Below are positions 9,956-18,319 of a DNA stretch of 64,000 nucleotides, piece by piece (the first letter of the stretch is position 1; the number at the start of each line of letters is the position of its first letter). Where the stretch lies: the NCBI RefSeq assembly GCF_017311575.1, contig NZ_JAFFQY010000004.1, forward strand, positions 83,776-147,775, read 5' to 3'. The notes under the pieces were generated by a model. The model was not told the DNA's origin. It did no database searches and worked only from the letters and a program-made list of their open reading frames with translations. The position numbers and the translations under genes were made by a program. The DNA is from Roseococcus thiosulfatophilus. GTDB lineage: Bacteria > Pseudomonadota > Alphaproteobacteria > Acetobacterales > Acetobacteraceae.

Positions 9956-10820
9956 AGCCCGGCGTGGCCGCGCGACGTGGCAGCGCGATTAAAATCCCGC
10001 CAGCCGCGATCACCGCCGCGCCCACCAGCGTGAACAGGTCCGGCCAGTCCGCGAAGACCAGGATGCCCGCCAGCATCGCCCAGATGAGCTGGCTGTAGGA
10101 GAGCGGCGCCAGCAGGCTGGCCGGCGCCCGCGCATAGGCCAGCACCAGCAGCCCGTGGCTGAGCGCCCCCAGCAACCCCACCATGACCAGCCCCACCCAT
10201 TCCACCGCGCCGGGCGGCGTGAAGACGAAGGGCTGCAACAGGCTGGCGGCCAGCGCGGCGGCGAGTGCCGTGTGCATGATGGTCGTTCGCGGATCATCGA
10301 GCTTGGACAGCCGCCGCGTCAGGATCGAGTAGAAGGCGAACATGGTGGCGGTGCACAGCGGCAGCAGATAGGCCCAGTGCAGCGCCTCGCCCGTCAGGAA
10401 GGGCGGCCGCACCGCGATCATCACCCCCACGAAGCCGATGGCGACCCCCGCCCAGCGCCGCCAGCCCACCCTCTCGCGCAGCAGCAGCGCGGCGAGTGCT
10501 ACCGTGATCAGCGGCGAGGCGAAGCCCACGGCGGTCGCGTCCGCGATGGGGATATGCGCGAGCGCCTCGGTGAAGGTCAGCGTGCAGCCCAGCAGCAGCA
10601 GGGAGCGCAGCACCTGCAGGCCCGGCGCGCGGGACCGCCAGGGCAGGCGCCCCATCACCAGCCGCAGCGCGATGGCGACCGCGAGCGCCGAGAAGGTGAA
10701 GCGGGCCCAGGCCAGCTGCACGGCGTGGAAGTCGGACAGCAGCTTGAACAGCGTGTCCATCACCACGAAGAGCATGAGCGCCGCGAGTTGCAGCGCCACG
10801 CCGTGAAGGGGCCGGTCCAT
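9954..10820 (-). CDS. EamA/DMT-family permease
   Basis: A 288-residue inner-membrane protein with about ten hydrophobic helices in two EamA repeats (about 5-135 and 150-282). Typical segments are VMDTLFKLLSDFHAVQLAWAR near the start, ALAHIPIADATAVGFASPLI at the end of repeat one, and YARAPASLLAPLSYSQLIWA in repeat two. The family exports metabolites such as amino acids or their derivatives; the substrate is unknown. It lies downstream of gcrA on the same strand, with a hairpin between them. AAAGG a few bases before the ATG serves as the ribosome-binding site. Confidence 0.85.
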   Translation of the reverse strand: MDRPLHGVALQLAALMLFVVMDTLFKLLSDFHAVQLAWARFTFSALAVAIALRLVMGRLPWRSRAPGLQVLRSLLLLGCTLTFTEALAHIPIADATAVGFASPLITVALAALLLRERVGWRRWAGVAIGFVGVMIAVRPPFLTGEALHWAYLLPLCTATMFAFYSILTRRLSKLDDPRTTIMHTALAAALAASLLQPFVFTPPGAVEWVGLVMVGLLGALSHGLLVLAYARAPASLLAPLSYSQLIWAMLAGILVFADWPDLFTLVGAAVIAAGGILIALPRRAATPG

Positions 10821-10832
10821 CAGGAACCTTTA

Positions 10833-10855
10833 TCCGGCGCGGCCCGCGCGCCGGA
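10833..10855 (-). terminator. Perfect hairpin between gcrA and the EamA gene
   Basis: TCCGGCGCG and CGCGCCGGA form a perfect 9-bp stem around a 5-base loop. It lies 18 bases past the gcrA stop and 13 bases before the permease start. There is no T tract on the minus strand, so it may be a weak terminator, an attenuator or a structured 5' leader. Confidence 0.4.
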
Positions 10856-10873
10856 CCATGAAGCTGTGGCGCG

Positions 10874-11422
10874 TTACGCCGCGTCCTCCCGCCGGTCCTT
10901 CACGCGGACATAGGCGACGGCCGCGTGCTCGGCGCAATAGGGCTTCCCGTTTAGGGATTCCGCCGTGCAGAAGCGGAAGCCGGGCGTGCCGGGCTCGCCG
11001 ATCGGCCAGCAGCAGGTGCGGGCGCTGGCGCGGGCGAAGGGGCGCACCACCTGCGCGGGCTTGGGCGCGCCGAGGGAGGCGGGCATCTCGGCCACGCGCG
11101 GCTCGGGCCGGCGGGCTTCGGGTCGCGCGGGCAGGGGGGTGGCAGCGGGCGCGGCCATCACCTGCGCCGGCATCGGCGCCACGGGCGGGGCGGCGGCCAC
11201 CACGCGCAGCGGCGGCAGCGTCGGCCGGCGGCCGGCCGCGACGGGGCGCGGGGCGGCGGGGTCGCGGCGGATGGGGCTCGGCCGCGCGGGCAATTGCAGG
11301 CGATGCGCCTTACCCACAACGGAATTTTTCGAGACGCCCATGCGGCGCCCGATCTCCGCGGTGGAATGCCCTTCGGACCACAGCGCGCGAAGGCGCTCGA
11401 TCGCTTCCGACGTCCAATCCAT
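10874..11422 (-). CDS. gcrA: GcrA cell-cycle transcription regulator
   Basis: GcrA is the alphaproteobacterial regulator that binds sigma70-RNA polymerase and DNA methylated at GANTC by CcrM, driving S-phase genes. The 182-residue protein starts with the hallmark MDWTSEAIERLRALWSEG, continues with the homeodomain-like SKNSVVGKAHRLQL, has a long Pro/Ala/Arg linker (about 48-135), and ends with the polymerase-binding part TCCWPIGEPGTPGFRFC and GKPYCAEH. The linker is the variable part in the family. The upstream region contains four GANTC sites, three of them phased, which fits methylation-dependent control of gcrA itself. Confidence 0.95.
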   Translation of the reverse strand: MDWTSEAIERLRALWSEGHSTAEIGRRMGVSKNSVVGKAHRLQLPARPSPIRRDPAAPRPVAAGRRPTLPPLRVVAAAPPVAPMPAQVMAAPAATPLPARPEARRPEPRVAEMPASLGAPKPAQVVRPFARASARTCCWPIGEPGTPGFRFCTAESLNGKPYCAEHAAVAYVRVKDRREDAA

Positions 11423-11495
11423 CTGGATGCCCCTTGGCTGAATACCAGATGATGTAGCAAAGCGGACTATTGACCTACAAGCGCTGGATTGTCTC

Positions 11496-11574
11496 GAGTC
11501 GGCAGAAACTTGTGGAAAAGCCTTGTCACTCCACTTCGGGTGGTGGCCGAATCCTCAGGGACTCATTGGGAATC
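11496..11574. promoter_or_regulatory. GANTC methylation-site cluster upstream of gcrA
   Basis: GANTC sites lie at 11496 (GAGTC), 11549 (GAATC), 11560 (GACTC) and 11570 (GAATC). The last three are 11 and 10 bases apart, about one helical turn each, placing them on one face of the DNA. GANTC is the CcrM methylation target and the GcrA recognition site in alphaproteobacteria. The cluster is 75-150 bases upstream of the gcrA start. A candidate promoter on the minus strand, TTGTAG with CTACAT 17 bases later, lies between the cluster and the gene. Confidence 0.55.
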
Positions 11575-11585
11575 ATTAACACGTT

Positions 11586-11599
11586 GCCATTTTATGGCG
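11586..11599 (-). terminator. Small hairpin past the EamA-2 gene
   Basis: GCCAT and ATGGC flank a TTT loop in an AT-rich stretch about 35 bases past the stop of the second EamA gene. It is short, with no long T run, so terminator activity is uncertain. It could equally be a binding site in the gcrA upstream region. Confidence 0.25.
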
Positions 11600-11631
11600 A
11601 TCCCACTGAATTTTAACGGAATGCAATTCTT

Positions 11632-12540
11632 TCAGCGCGTGCCCAGCAGCACCAGCACCACGCCTGCCACCAGGATCAGCGCGCCCAGCACGTCCTTGCC
11701 CTTGAGCCTTTCGCCCAGGAAGAAGCGGCTGAACAGCAGGGTGAACAGGATCTCCACCTGCCCCACCGCGCGCACCAGGGCCACCGGCGCCAGCGCGAAG
11801 CCCATGAACCAGCAGGAGGAGCCGGCGGCCGACAGCGCCCCCACCTTCGCGCTGTCCCGCCAGGTGCGGAACACGGCGGTGATCTGCCCGGGCTCACGCC
11901 AGAGCAGCCAGCCGCCTTGCATCACGGTCTGCATCGCATTGGTCAGCACCACGGCGAAGAGCGCCTTCAGCAGCACGTCCTCGCCCGGCAATTCGGCATT
12001 GGCGGTGCGGATGCAGATGGCCGTCAGCGCGAAGCAGAAGCCCGACGACATGCCGCGCAGCGCCGCCGGCTGGGTGGTGGCGCGCAGGATTTCGGCGGGG
12101 CTCAGCCCGCGGCCCGCCAGGGTCAGATACATCACCCCGCCCACGCTGATCGCGATGCCGGCCCAGGAGGTCAGCGAGAGCACCTCACCCAGCACCACCA
12201 CCGCGATGATGGAGGCCTGCACCGCCTCGGTCTTGGAATAGGCCGTCCCCACCGCGAAGCCGCGCGGCCCGAAGGAGGAGATCAGCAGGTTCGTGCCGAA
12301 GATCTGTGCCAGCCCCGCCATGGCGCAGAGGGCCAGGAACCACAGCGTCGGCGCGCCGAAGCTGCCGCCGAAGATGAGCCAGTAGGTGCCCAGGATCATC
12401 AGCCCGAAGGGCACGCCATAGAGGTAGCGCACCACCGCCGCGCCATTGAGGGAGAGCTGCCCGCGCAACCGCTGCTGCAAGGCCGTGCGCCAGGTCTGGA
12501 ACAGCGCGGCGCAGAGCGTGATCAGAACCCAAAGCGACAA
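11632..12540 (-). CDS. EamA/DMT-family permease (second)
   Basis: A 302-residue membrane protein with about ten hydrophobic segments. Its N-terminal half is RhaT/EamA-like: NLLISSFGPRGFAVGTAYSK and TEAVQASIIAVVVLGEVLSL. The second half ends with VRAVGQVEILFTLLFSRFFL and GERLKGKDVLGALILVAGVV, the usual terminal EamA pattern. The start is TTG at 12540; no in-frame ATG precedes the first helix. It is not closely similar to the EamA protein at 9954-10820, so this is not a recent duplication. The substrate is unknown. The gene is upstream of gcrA but separated by 209 bases containing gcrA's own control region. Confidence 0.82.
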   Translation of the reverse strand: MSLWVLITLCAALFQTWRTALQQRLRGQLSLNGAAVVRYLYGVPFGLMILGTYWLIFGGSFGAPTLWFLALCAMAGLAQIFGTNLLISSFGPRGFAVGTAYSKTEAVQASIIAVVVLGEVLSLTSWAGIAISVGGVMYLTLAGRGLSPAEILRATTQPAALRGMSSGFCFALTAICIRTANAELPGEDVLLKALFAVVLTNAMQTVMQGGWLLWREPGQITAVFRTWRDSAKVGALSAAGSSCWFMGFALAPVALVRAVGQVEILFTLLFSRFFLGERLKGKDVLGALILVAGVVLVLLGTR

Positions 12541-12588
12541 GTTGCGGCCCCCGAAGTGGAGCCACGCTAGACCCGGCGCCGCGCCGCG

Positions 12589-13773
12589 TCAGCCCCCCAG
12601 CCAGGCCCGCAGCCGGGAGGGCACCTCGGTCATCTCGGCCTCGACGCCGCAATAGCTGAAGCGCAGGAAGCGGCCGCCGCGCGCGCGGTCGAAATCCACG
12701 CCCGGCGTGGCCGCGATGCCCGCGCCCTCCAGCATGCGGGTGCAGAATTCGAGGCTGTCATTCGTCAGGTGCCCCACGTCGCACCACAGGTAGAAGGCGC
12801 CATCCGCCGCCGCGATGCGGTCCAGCCCCGCGCGCGGCAGCCCGTCCAGCAACAGGGCGCGGCTGCGGGCATAGCCGGCCTTGATGGCCTCCAGCTCCCC
12901 CACGCAATCCATCGCCGCCTCGGCCGCCACCTGGGCGATGTGCGGCGGGCTGATGAACATGTTCTGGGCCACGCATTCGGCCGGCCGCACCAGATCCTCG
13001 GGCAGCACCATCCAGCCGATGCGCCAGCCCGTCATGCACCAGTATTTGGAGAAGCTGTTCACCACGATGGCGCTGTCGCTGAAACCCGCCGCGCTGGCTT
13101 CGGCCACCGTGCCCCAGGAGAGCCCGTGATAGATCTCGTCCGACACCAGCCGCACGCCGTTGGCGTGGCACCAGCGCGCGATGGCTTCCAGCTCCCCGGG
13201 CGGCAGCATGGTGCCGGCGGGGTTGCAGGGGCTCGCGATGACCAGCCCGTCCGGGCGCGGGTCCATCGCCTCCAGCAGGGCGAGGGTGGGCTGGAAGCGC
13301 GTCTCGGGGCCGCATTCCAGCAGCACCGCCTCCATGCCGAGGCTCTCCAGGATGTTGGCGTAGGGCGGGTAGAAGGGGGTGGCCATGGCGATGCGGTCGC
13401 CCCGGTCGAACGCCGCGAGGAAGGCCAGGGGGAAGGCGCCTGACGCCCCCACCGTGACCGCGATGCGCGACACCGGCACCACCAGCCCATAATGCTCAAG
13501 ATAGTGCCGCGCGATGCGTGCGCGCAGCGAGGGCAGGCCGAAGGCCTCCGTATAGCCCAGCGCATGGCCCGAGCGCATGGCGCGCGTGGCGGCCTCCACG
13601 GCGCCCTGCGGCGCCCCATGGCCGGGCTGGCCCACCTCCATCCGCAAAATGCCCGGCGCGCCGGGTAGCAGGGTCGCGGCGCGCGCATTGGCCGCCGCGA
13701 TCACGTCCATGACCAGGAAGGGCGGGGATTGCGCCCCGCGCCCGACCTTCAGCACCTCAGCGGTCCGTGGCAC
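12589..13773 (-). CDS. Pyridoxal-phosphate-dependent aminotransferase, class I/II
   Basis: Fold-type I aminotransferase of 394 residues. PLP-binding features are the GASGAF phosphate-binding turn near 109-114, NPAGTMLP at 184-191, SDEIYHGLSW with Asp212 and Tyr215, the Schiff-base lysine Lys243 in SFSKYWCMTGWRIGW, and a C-terminal Arg in RFLRFSYC for the carboxylate. The substrate cannot be decided; relatives include aspartate, alanine and aromatic transaminases. GTG at 13773 overlaps the end of the upstream GGT-like gene by 17 bases, while GTG at 13755 would remove most of the overlap. The overlap indicates cotranscription with that gene. Confidence 0.88.
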   Translation of the reverse strand: MPRTAEVLKVGRGAQSPPFLVMDVIAAANARAATLLPGAPGILRMEVGQPGHGAPQGAVEAATRAMRSGHALGYTEAFGLPSLRARIARHYLEHYGLVVPVSRIAVTVGASGAFPLAFLAAFDRGDRIAMATPFYPPYANILESLGMEAVLLECGPETRFQPTLALLEAMDPRPDGLVIASPCNPAGTMLPPGELEAIARWCHANGVRLVSDEIYHGLSWGTVAEASAAGFSDSAIVVNSFSKYWCMTGWRIGWMVLPEDLVRPAECVAQNMFISPPHIAQVAAEAAMDCVGELEAIKAGYARSRALLLDGLPRAGLDRIAAADGAFYLWCDVGHLTNDSLEFCTRMLEGAGIAATPGVDFDRARGGRFLRFSYCGVEAEMTEVPSRLRAWLGG

Positions 13774-15124
13774 CCAGCGCGACGCCGGCGCCGCGCGGGT
13801 CGGTCAGCGTGGTGCAGGCGCCTTGCAGCCCCGGCAGGTAGCGCGCGCAGGCGCCGAGCTGCACGCGCCCGGGCTCCGGCACCGCGGCCAGCGTGGCGTC
13901 GGGCGCCGCGCCTTGCAGCATGATGGCGTGCGTGGGCGCGGCGACCGCCAGCGGCGCCGCGCCCTGGCCCGAGCCCGCCGCCGCCATGCGGAAGGCGCGG
14001 ATATTGGGCGACCAGCCGAGCGAGGCCGAGAGCAGCGGCGCGCGGCCCGGCTGCGGCGCGGCGGCCAGCAGGAAGCCCATGCCCGGCATGGTGCGGCCGG
14101 TGCCGAAGAGGTTGTTTAGGGTGAAGGCGCAGCTGACGGCATTGCCGTTGCGGTCATAGACCATCAGCCCCGCGCTGGCCGGCAGCAGGGCCGGCTGCGG
14201 CGCGGGGGATTGCCCGGCCGCCAGCGCGCGGAAGGCCTGGGCCGCCGCCGCCTGGCCGCCATCGGCCTCGGCCGGGAGGAAGGCGATGCGGTCGCCGCCC
14301 CGGCCTTCCACCACCACGGGGTCCACCACGCGGGGCAGAGCGGGGCGGAGTTCCGCCACCGTGAAGGCGCCGCCGCCCGCGGCACCCGACAGTTCCTCCA
14401 GCCGCCGCGCCATCGCGCCCTGGTGCAGGTCGCCCACGCCGGCCGTGCGCAGCTGCGCGAGCGTGGCCGAGAGCGCCGGGTTGCGGAAGCTGCCGCCCAC
14501 CGGGATCACGTCGCCGGCGGGCGTGCCATAGACGGCGCGGGCCTCGGCATCGGCGAAGAGGGGGCCGCGCACCGCCGTCAGATCCTGGTGCAGGGCGCGC
14601 GACATGGGCGCGCCGAAGCGGGCCAGCTGCTCGGCGGGCGAGATCAACTCCTCGAAGGGCCGCCCGCCGCTGATGCGCGTGTGCAGGGCGAAGAGGCCGC
14701 GCGCCAGCATGGGCACGGCCGCCGGGCGGTCGCCGCCCGCCCCGCTGCGGGCGCCGGGCAGGAAGAGCAGCGCCTCGGTCGTGTTGCGCCGCGCGTCGAA
14801 GACGAGGCACGCCCCGCCGCCGCCCAGCCCCACGCGCGAGGGCAGGGTGTGCGCCATGGCGAAGCCCGCCGCCACCGCCGCATCCGCCGCGTTGCCGCCG
14901 GCCGAGAGCACGTTGCGCGCCACCGCCGCCGCCTGGGGTTCCTCGGCCGCGACCCCGCCCAGGAAGCCCTGCACGAAGCCGGGCGTGCCGGCGGGGATGC
15001 TGGGCTGCGCGCCCACCAGGTTGCGGGCGGTGCCGCAGCCCGCCAGCGCCAGCAGGGCGGCGCCGAGCACCAGGGGGCGAAGCGCCCGCGGGGCGGAGTG
15101 CGGAATGGTGGCCGTGCTGGTCAT
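13757..15124 (-). CDS. Gamma-glutamyltransferase-like lipoprotein, atypical nucleophile region
   Basis: A 455-residue Ntn-hydrolase homologue. A lipobox LALAGC after a hydrophobic stretch makes it a probable outer-membrane or periplasmic lipoprotein. Family features include GGNAADAAVAAGFAMAHTLP near residue 75, VGLGGGGACLVFD, and the small-subunit region GNAVSCAFTLNNLFGTG followed by PGMGFLLA. In true GGTs the small subunit begins with the catalytic Thr of TTHxSVVD; the aligned segment here reads SAGLMVYD, with Ser at the first place and Ala next. GGTs transfer or hydrolyse gamma-glutamyl groups of glutathione; activity here is doubtful or altered. At 455 residues it is shorter than E. coli GGT. 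Confidence 0.75.
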   Translation of the reverse strand: MTSTATIPHSAPRALRPLVLGAALLALAGCGTARNLVGAQPSIPAGTPGFVQGFLGGVAAEEPQAAAVARNVLSAGGNAADAAVAAGFAMAHTLPSRVGLGGGGACLVFDARRNTTEALLFLPGARSGAGGDRPAAVPMLARGLFALHTRISGGRPFEELISPAEQLARFGAPMSRALHQDLTAVRGPLFADAEARAVYGTPAGDVIPVGGSFRNPALSATLAQLRTAGVGDLHQGAMARRLEELSGAAGGGAFTVAELRPALPRVVDPVVVEGRGGDRIAFLPAEADGGQAAAAQAFRALAAGQSPAPQPALLPASAGLMVYDRNGNAVSCAFTLNNLFGTGRTMPGMGFLLAAAPQPGRAPLLSASLGWSPNIRAFRMAAAGSGQGAAPLAVAAPTHAIMLQGAAPDATLAAVPEPGRVQLGACARYLPGLQGACTTLTDPRGAGVALGATDR

Positions 15125-15315
15125 GCTGGCGTCGTGCGTCCCCTGCGTCGGCGGCGCCCGGAAGGGGCCGCGCCTGCGGTATTCATGATGCTCCGGGCTT
15201 AGACGCCTTCCGGCCCAGCGGCAACCGCGCCCCTCCCTGACCCCCCTTTGAGGCGCGCCCCTTGGCGCGGGCGGCCCATCGGGGGAACATGCGCCCGCAC
15301 GAAGGAGCTTGCCCC

Positions 15316-16044
15316 ATGAACCGACGCCGCCTGATCGCGCTGGCCGGCGCCGCGCTGCTGCCCGGCACGGCCCTGGCCCAGGGCCTGAGCGAGGCGCAGC
15401 GGGCGGAGGTGCTGGACATCCTCCGCCGGGCGCTCCGCGAGGACCCCAGTATCCTGCGCGAGGCCTTCGAAAGCCTGGAGCGCGCCGAGCAGGAGGCCCG
15501 CGCCACCGCCCAGGCGGAGGCCATCGCCCGCCACGCACAATCCCTGTTCCAGGACCCCGCCGCGCCCATCAAGGGCAACCCCCAGGGCCGCGTGGTGCTG
15601 GCCGAGTTCTTCGACGTGCGCTGCGGCTTCTGCAAGCAGCTGCACCCCGTCATGGACCAGCTTATCCGGCGCGAGAGCGACGTGCGCGTGGTGCTGGTGG
15701 ATTTGCCCATCCTGGGCCCCGCCTCGGTGCTGGGCGCCCGCGCGCTGCTGGCCGCGCAGCGCCAGGGCCGCTACGTGCCTCTCTACGACGCCCTGCTGCG
15801 CCTGCGCGAGGAGATCACCGAACCCGTGATTCGCCGCGAGGCCGAGCGCGCGGGCCTCGACTGGGCCCGGCTGCGGCGGGAGATGGACGAGGCCGCGACC
15901 ACCCAGCGCATCGAGCGGAACCTCGGCCTCGCCCGCGCGCTGGACATCCAGGGCACGCCCGCCATCCTGGGCGGCACCACCCTGCTGCCCGGCGCGGTGG
16001 ACCTGGCCACCCTGCAGCGCCTGACCGCGCAGCTGCGCGGCTGA
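15316..16044 (+). CDS. DsbA-family periplasmic thiol oxidoreductase
   Basis: A 242-residue secreted thioredoxin-fold protein. A signal peptide ends in GTALAQ (about residue 22). A helical N-terminal segment (25-80, Leu/Glu/Arg/Ala-rich) resembles the oligomerisation arm of ScsC/BdbD-type proteins. The active site is CGFC at 103-106 after LAEFFDVR, and the cis-proline loop is QGTPAIL near the C-terminus. It probably forms or isomerises disulfides in exported proteins. GAAGGAG 10-16 nt upstream fixes the ATG at 15316; the upstream in-frame extension from 15262 lacks a signal peptide. It is divergent from the GGT-like gene. Confidence 0.85.
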   Translation: MNRRRLIALAGAALLPGTALAQGLSEAQRAEVLDILRRALREDPSILREAFESLERAEQEARATAQAEAIARHAQSLFQDPAAPIKGNPQGRVVLAEFFDVRCGFCKQLHPVMDQLIRRESDVRVVLVDLPILGPASVLGARALLAAQRQGRYVPLYDALLRLREEITEPVIRREAERAGLDWARLRREMDEAATTQRIERNLGLARALDIQGTPAILGGTTLLPGAVDLATLQRLTAQLRG

Positions 16045-16113
16045 CCCACCCCCGGTAGACTGACCGCCACGCTTGGGTAATCTGCCCCCCATGGGTCTGG
16101 ACCTTCCCCCGCG

Positions 16114-17103
16114 ATGAGCCCGCCTCAGCCGCCCGCCCTGGCCGCGCTGCTGGACGAGGCCGGCGCGCCGCCGCGCAGCCTGGTGCTGCGCGCGCCCGAT
16201 ATCGGGCCCTGGCGCGCAGGCAACGGCATTCCCGGCGTCTGGAGCTTCGCGGCCGAGGCGCCCGGCCCGCATGTCTGCGTGATGGCGCTGACCCATGGCA
16301 ACGAGATCGCGGGCGGGATCGTGCTGGACCGGCTGCTGCGTGCGGCCACGCGCCCGGCGGCGGGGCGGCTGACGCTGGTCTTCGCCAATCTCGACGCCTT
16401 CTCCCGCTTCGACCCGGACGACCCCACGGCCTCGCGCTTCCTGGAGGAGGACATGAACCGCCTCTGGGACGTGGAGGTGCTGGAAGGCCCCCGCCGCAGC
16501 GCGGAGCTGCGCCGCGCCCGCGCCCTGCGCCCCGTGCTGGACACGGCCGATGTGGTGCTGGACCTGCATTCGATGCTCTGGCCGTCGGACCCGCTCTTCC
16601 TCGTCAGCGGGCGTTCGCCGGCGGTGGAACTGGCCACGCGCCTCGGCGTGCCGCCGCTGGTGGTGGCCGATATGGGCCATGTGGCGGGCAGCCGCGTCAT
16701 TGACTACGGCCCCTTCGGCCAAGCGGGCAGCGGGCGGCGCGGCCTGCTGCTGGAGGGCGGCTGGCATTGGGAGAAGGCGACCGTCTCCCGCATGGAGCGC
16801 GTCACCCGCCGCCTGCTGCACGAGACGGGCGTGCTGCCCGGCGCACCCCTGGCGCCCGACGCCGCGCCCTCCCGCCAGGCGCAGGTGACGCACACCGTCA
16901 CCGCGCGCACGGCGGACTTCACCTTCACCCGCCCCTGGCGCGGCGGCGAGGTGGTGCCGCGCCAGGGCACCCTGATCGCGACCGATGGCGGGGCGGAAGT
17001 CCGCACCCCCTATGCGGATTGCCTGCTGGTCCTGCCCTCGCTGCTGCCGCAGCCGGGGCAGACGGCGGTGCGGCTGGCACGGCTCGTTCCGCCCCCCGGT
17101 TGA
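16114..17103 (+). CDS. Succinylglutamate desuccinylase/aspartoacylase family hydrolase
   Basis: Zinc-dependent M14-like deacylase of 329 residues. Metal ligands are in THGNEIAGG (His61, Glu64) and VLDLHSM (His152), and the catalytic Glu is probably Glu214 in LLLEGGWHW. The C-terminal part (about 255-329) is the beta-sandwich found in AstE/AspA relatives. Such enzymes remove acyl groups from N-acylated amino acids or amides. The next genes encode an FAH-family enzyme, a YdhR-like protein and an SDR in one direction, so it may belong to a small catabolic unit. The substrate is unassigned. Confidence 0.8.
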   Translation: MSPPQPPALAALLDEAGAPPRSLVLRAPDIGPWRAGNGIPGVWSFAAEAPGPHVCVMALTHGNEIAGGIVLDRLLRAATRPAAGRLTLVFANLDAFSRFDPDDPTASRFLEEDMNRLWDVEVLEGPRRSAELRRARALRPVLDTADVVLDLHSMLWPSDPLFLVSGRSPAVELATRLGVPPLVVADMGHVAGSRVIDYGPFGQAGSGRRGLLLEGGWHWEKATVSRMERVTRRLLHETGVLPGAPLAPDAAPSRQAQVTHTVTARTADFTFTRPWRGGEVVPRQGTLIATDGGAEVRTPYADCLLVLPSLLPQPGQTAVRLARLVPPPG

Positions 17104-17154
17104 CGGTCTGGTCTCCAGGCGGCGGAATGCGGCCAGATCAGTGAGGAAACCTCC

Positions 17155-18006
17155 ATGAAGCTGCTGCGCCACGGCCCCAAGGGCCAGGAAAAGCCCGGGA
17201 TGCTCGACGCCCAGGGCGTCATCCGCGACCTCTCCTCCGTGCTGAACGACATCAATGGCGACACGCTGGCGCCGGGCGTGCTGGCCAAGCTCGCCGCCAT
17301 CAACCCGGCCGAACTGCCGGCCGTGCCCGCCGGCACGCGGCTCGGGCCGCCCGTCACGGGCATGACCAACCTGATCTGCATCGGGCTGAACTACGCCGAC
17401 CACGCGGCCGAGACGGGTGCGGAGCCGCCCAAGGAGCCGATCGTCTTCCTGAAATCGCTCGGCGCGCTGAACGGGCCCTTCGACGACATCATCATCCCGC
17501 CGCACAGCCGCAAGACCGATTGGGAATGCGAGCTCTGCGTCATCATCGGCACCACCGCGCGCTATGTCAGCGAGGCGGATGCGATGAACCATGTGGCCGG
17601 CTACGCCGTCGGCAACGACGTGAGCGAGCGCGAATGGCAGGCCGAGCGCGGCCCCACCTGGGACAAGGGCAAGGGCTTCGAGACCTTCGGCCCGCTCGGC
17701 CCTTATCTGGTCACCAAGGACGAGGTGCCGGACCCCCAGGCGCTGCGCATGTGGACGGATGTGGACGGCAAGCGCGAGCAGGATGGCAGCACCGCCACCA
17801 TGATCTTCAACGTGCGGCAGCTGGTCAGCTATGTCAGCCAGTGCATCACGCTCCATCCGGGCGACGTGATCTTCACCGGCACGCCGCCGGGCGTGGGCCT
17901 CGGCAAGAAGCCGGCGCCCTGGTTCCTCAAGGCCGGGCAGGAGCTGCGCGTGGGCATCGAGGGCCTGGGCGAGCAGCGCAGCCGCACCGTTGCCTACGGT
18001 GCCTGA
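17155..18006 (+). CDS. Fumarylacetoacetate hydrolase family protein
   Basis: A 283-residue FAH-superfamily enzyme. An N-terminal cap (1-65) precedes the catalytic domain starting with NLICIGLNYADHAAETG. Metal-binding acidic residues are Glu124 and Glu126 in DWECEL and Asp155 in GNDVSERE; the C-terminal FTGTPPGVGLG is a family hallmark. Members include 2-hydroxyhepta-2,4-diene-1,7-dioate isomerase, acylpyruvases, ureidoglycolate lyase-like proteins and dihydroxy-acid dehydratases, so the reaction remains open. GAGGAAA precedes the ATG by about 6 nt. The stop lies inside the following YdhR-like gene, indicating coupling. Confidence 0.86.
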   Translation: MKLLRHGPKGQEKPGMLDAQGVIRDLSSVLNDINGDTLAPGVLAKLAAINPAELPAVPAGTRLGPPVTGMTNLICIGLNYADHAAETGAEPPKEPIVFLKSLGALNGPFDDIIIPPHSRKTDWECELCVIIGTTARYVSEADAMNHVAGYAVGNDVSEREWQAERGPTWDKGKGFETFGPLGPYLVTKDEVPDPQALRMWTDVDGKREQDGSTATMIFNVRQLVSYVSQCITLHPGDVIFTGTPPGVGLGKKPAPWFLKAGQELRVGIEGLGEQRSRTVAYGA

Positions 18007-18319
18007 GACGCCGACCGTCATCCTGCAGATGGACTTCGCCTCGCCCCCACCCTGGGGCGAGGCGCGGCGCGAGGCCCTGCGGGCGCTGGCCCATTCCATC
18101 GCGGCCGAGACACCCGGCCTCGCCTGGAAGATCTGGACCGAGGATGAGCCAGCCGGCCGCGCCGGCGGCCTCTACGCCTTCACCACCCGCGCGGCCGCGC
18201 TGGAATACCAGGCCATGCACACGGCGCGCGTGACGGCACGCGGCGCCACCGACATCCAGGCGCGCATCTGGGACATCAACATGGAACTTTCCGCAGTTAC
18301 CAGGGGCATCCGCGCATGA
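17999..18319 (+). CDS. YdhR-like ferredoxin-fold monooxygenase homologue
   Basis: A 106-residue protein closely resembling E. coli YdhR: LAHSIAAETPGLAWKIWTE, then AGGLYAFTTRAAALEYQAMH and a tail with IWDINMELSAVTRG. YdhR is a small dimeric alpha-beta-barrel protein annotated as a putative monooxygenase; its substrate is not known. GTG at 17999 overlaps the FAH gene by 8 bases; TTG at 17990 would add three residues. The stop overlaps the SDR start by four bases, so the FAH, YdhR-like and SDR genes appear to be one translational unit. Confidence 0.8.
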   Translation: MPETPTVILQMDFASPPPWGEARREALRALAHSIAAETPGLAWKIWTEDEPAGRAGGLYAFTTRAAALEYQAMHTARVTARGATDIQARIWDINMELSAVTRGIRA

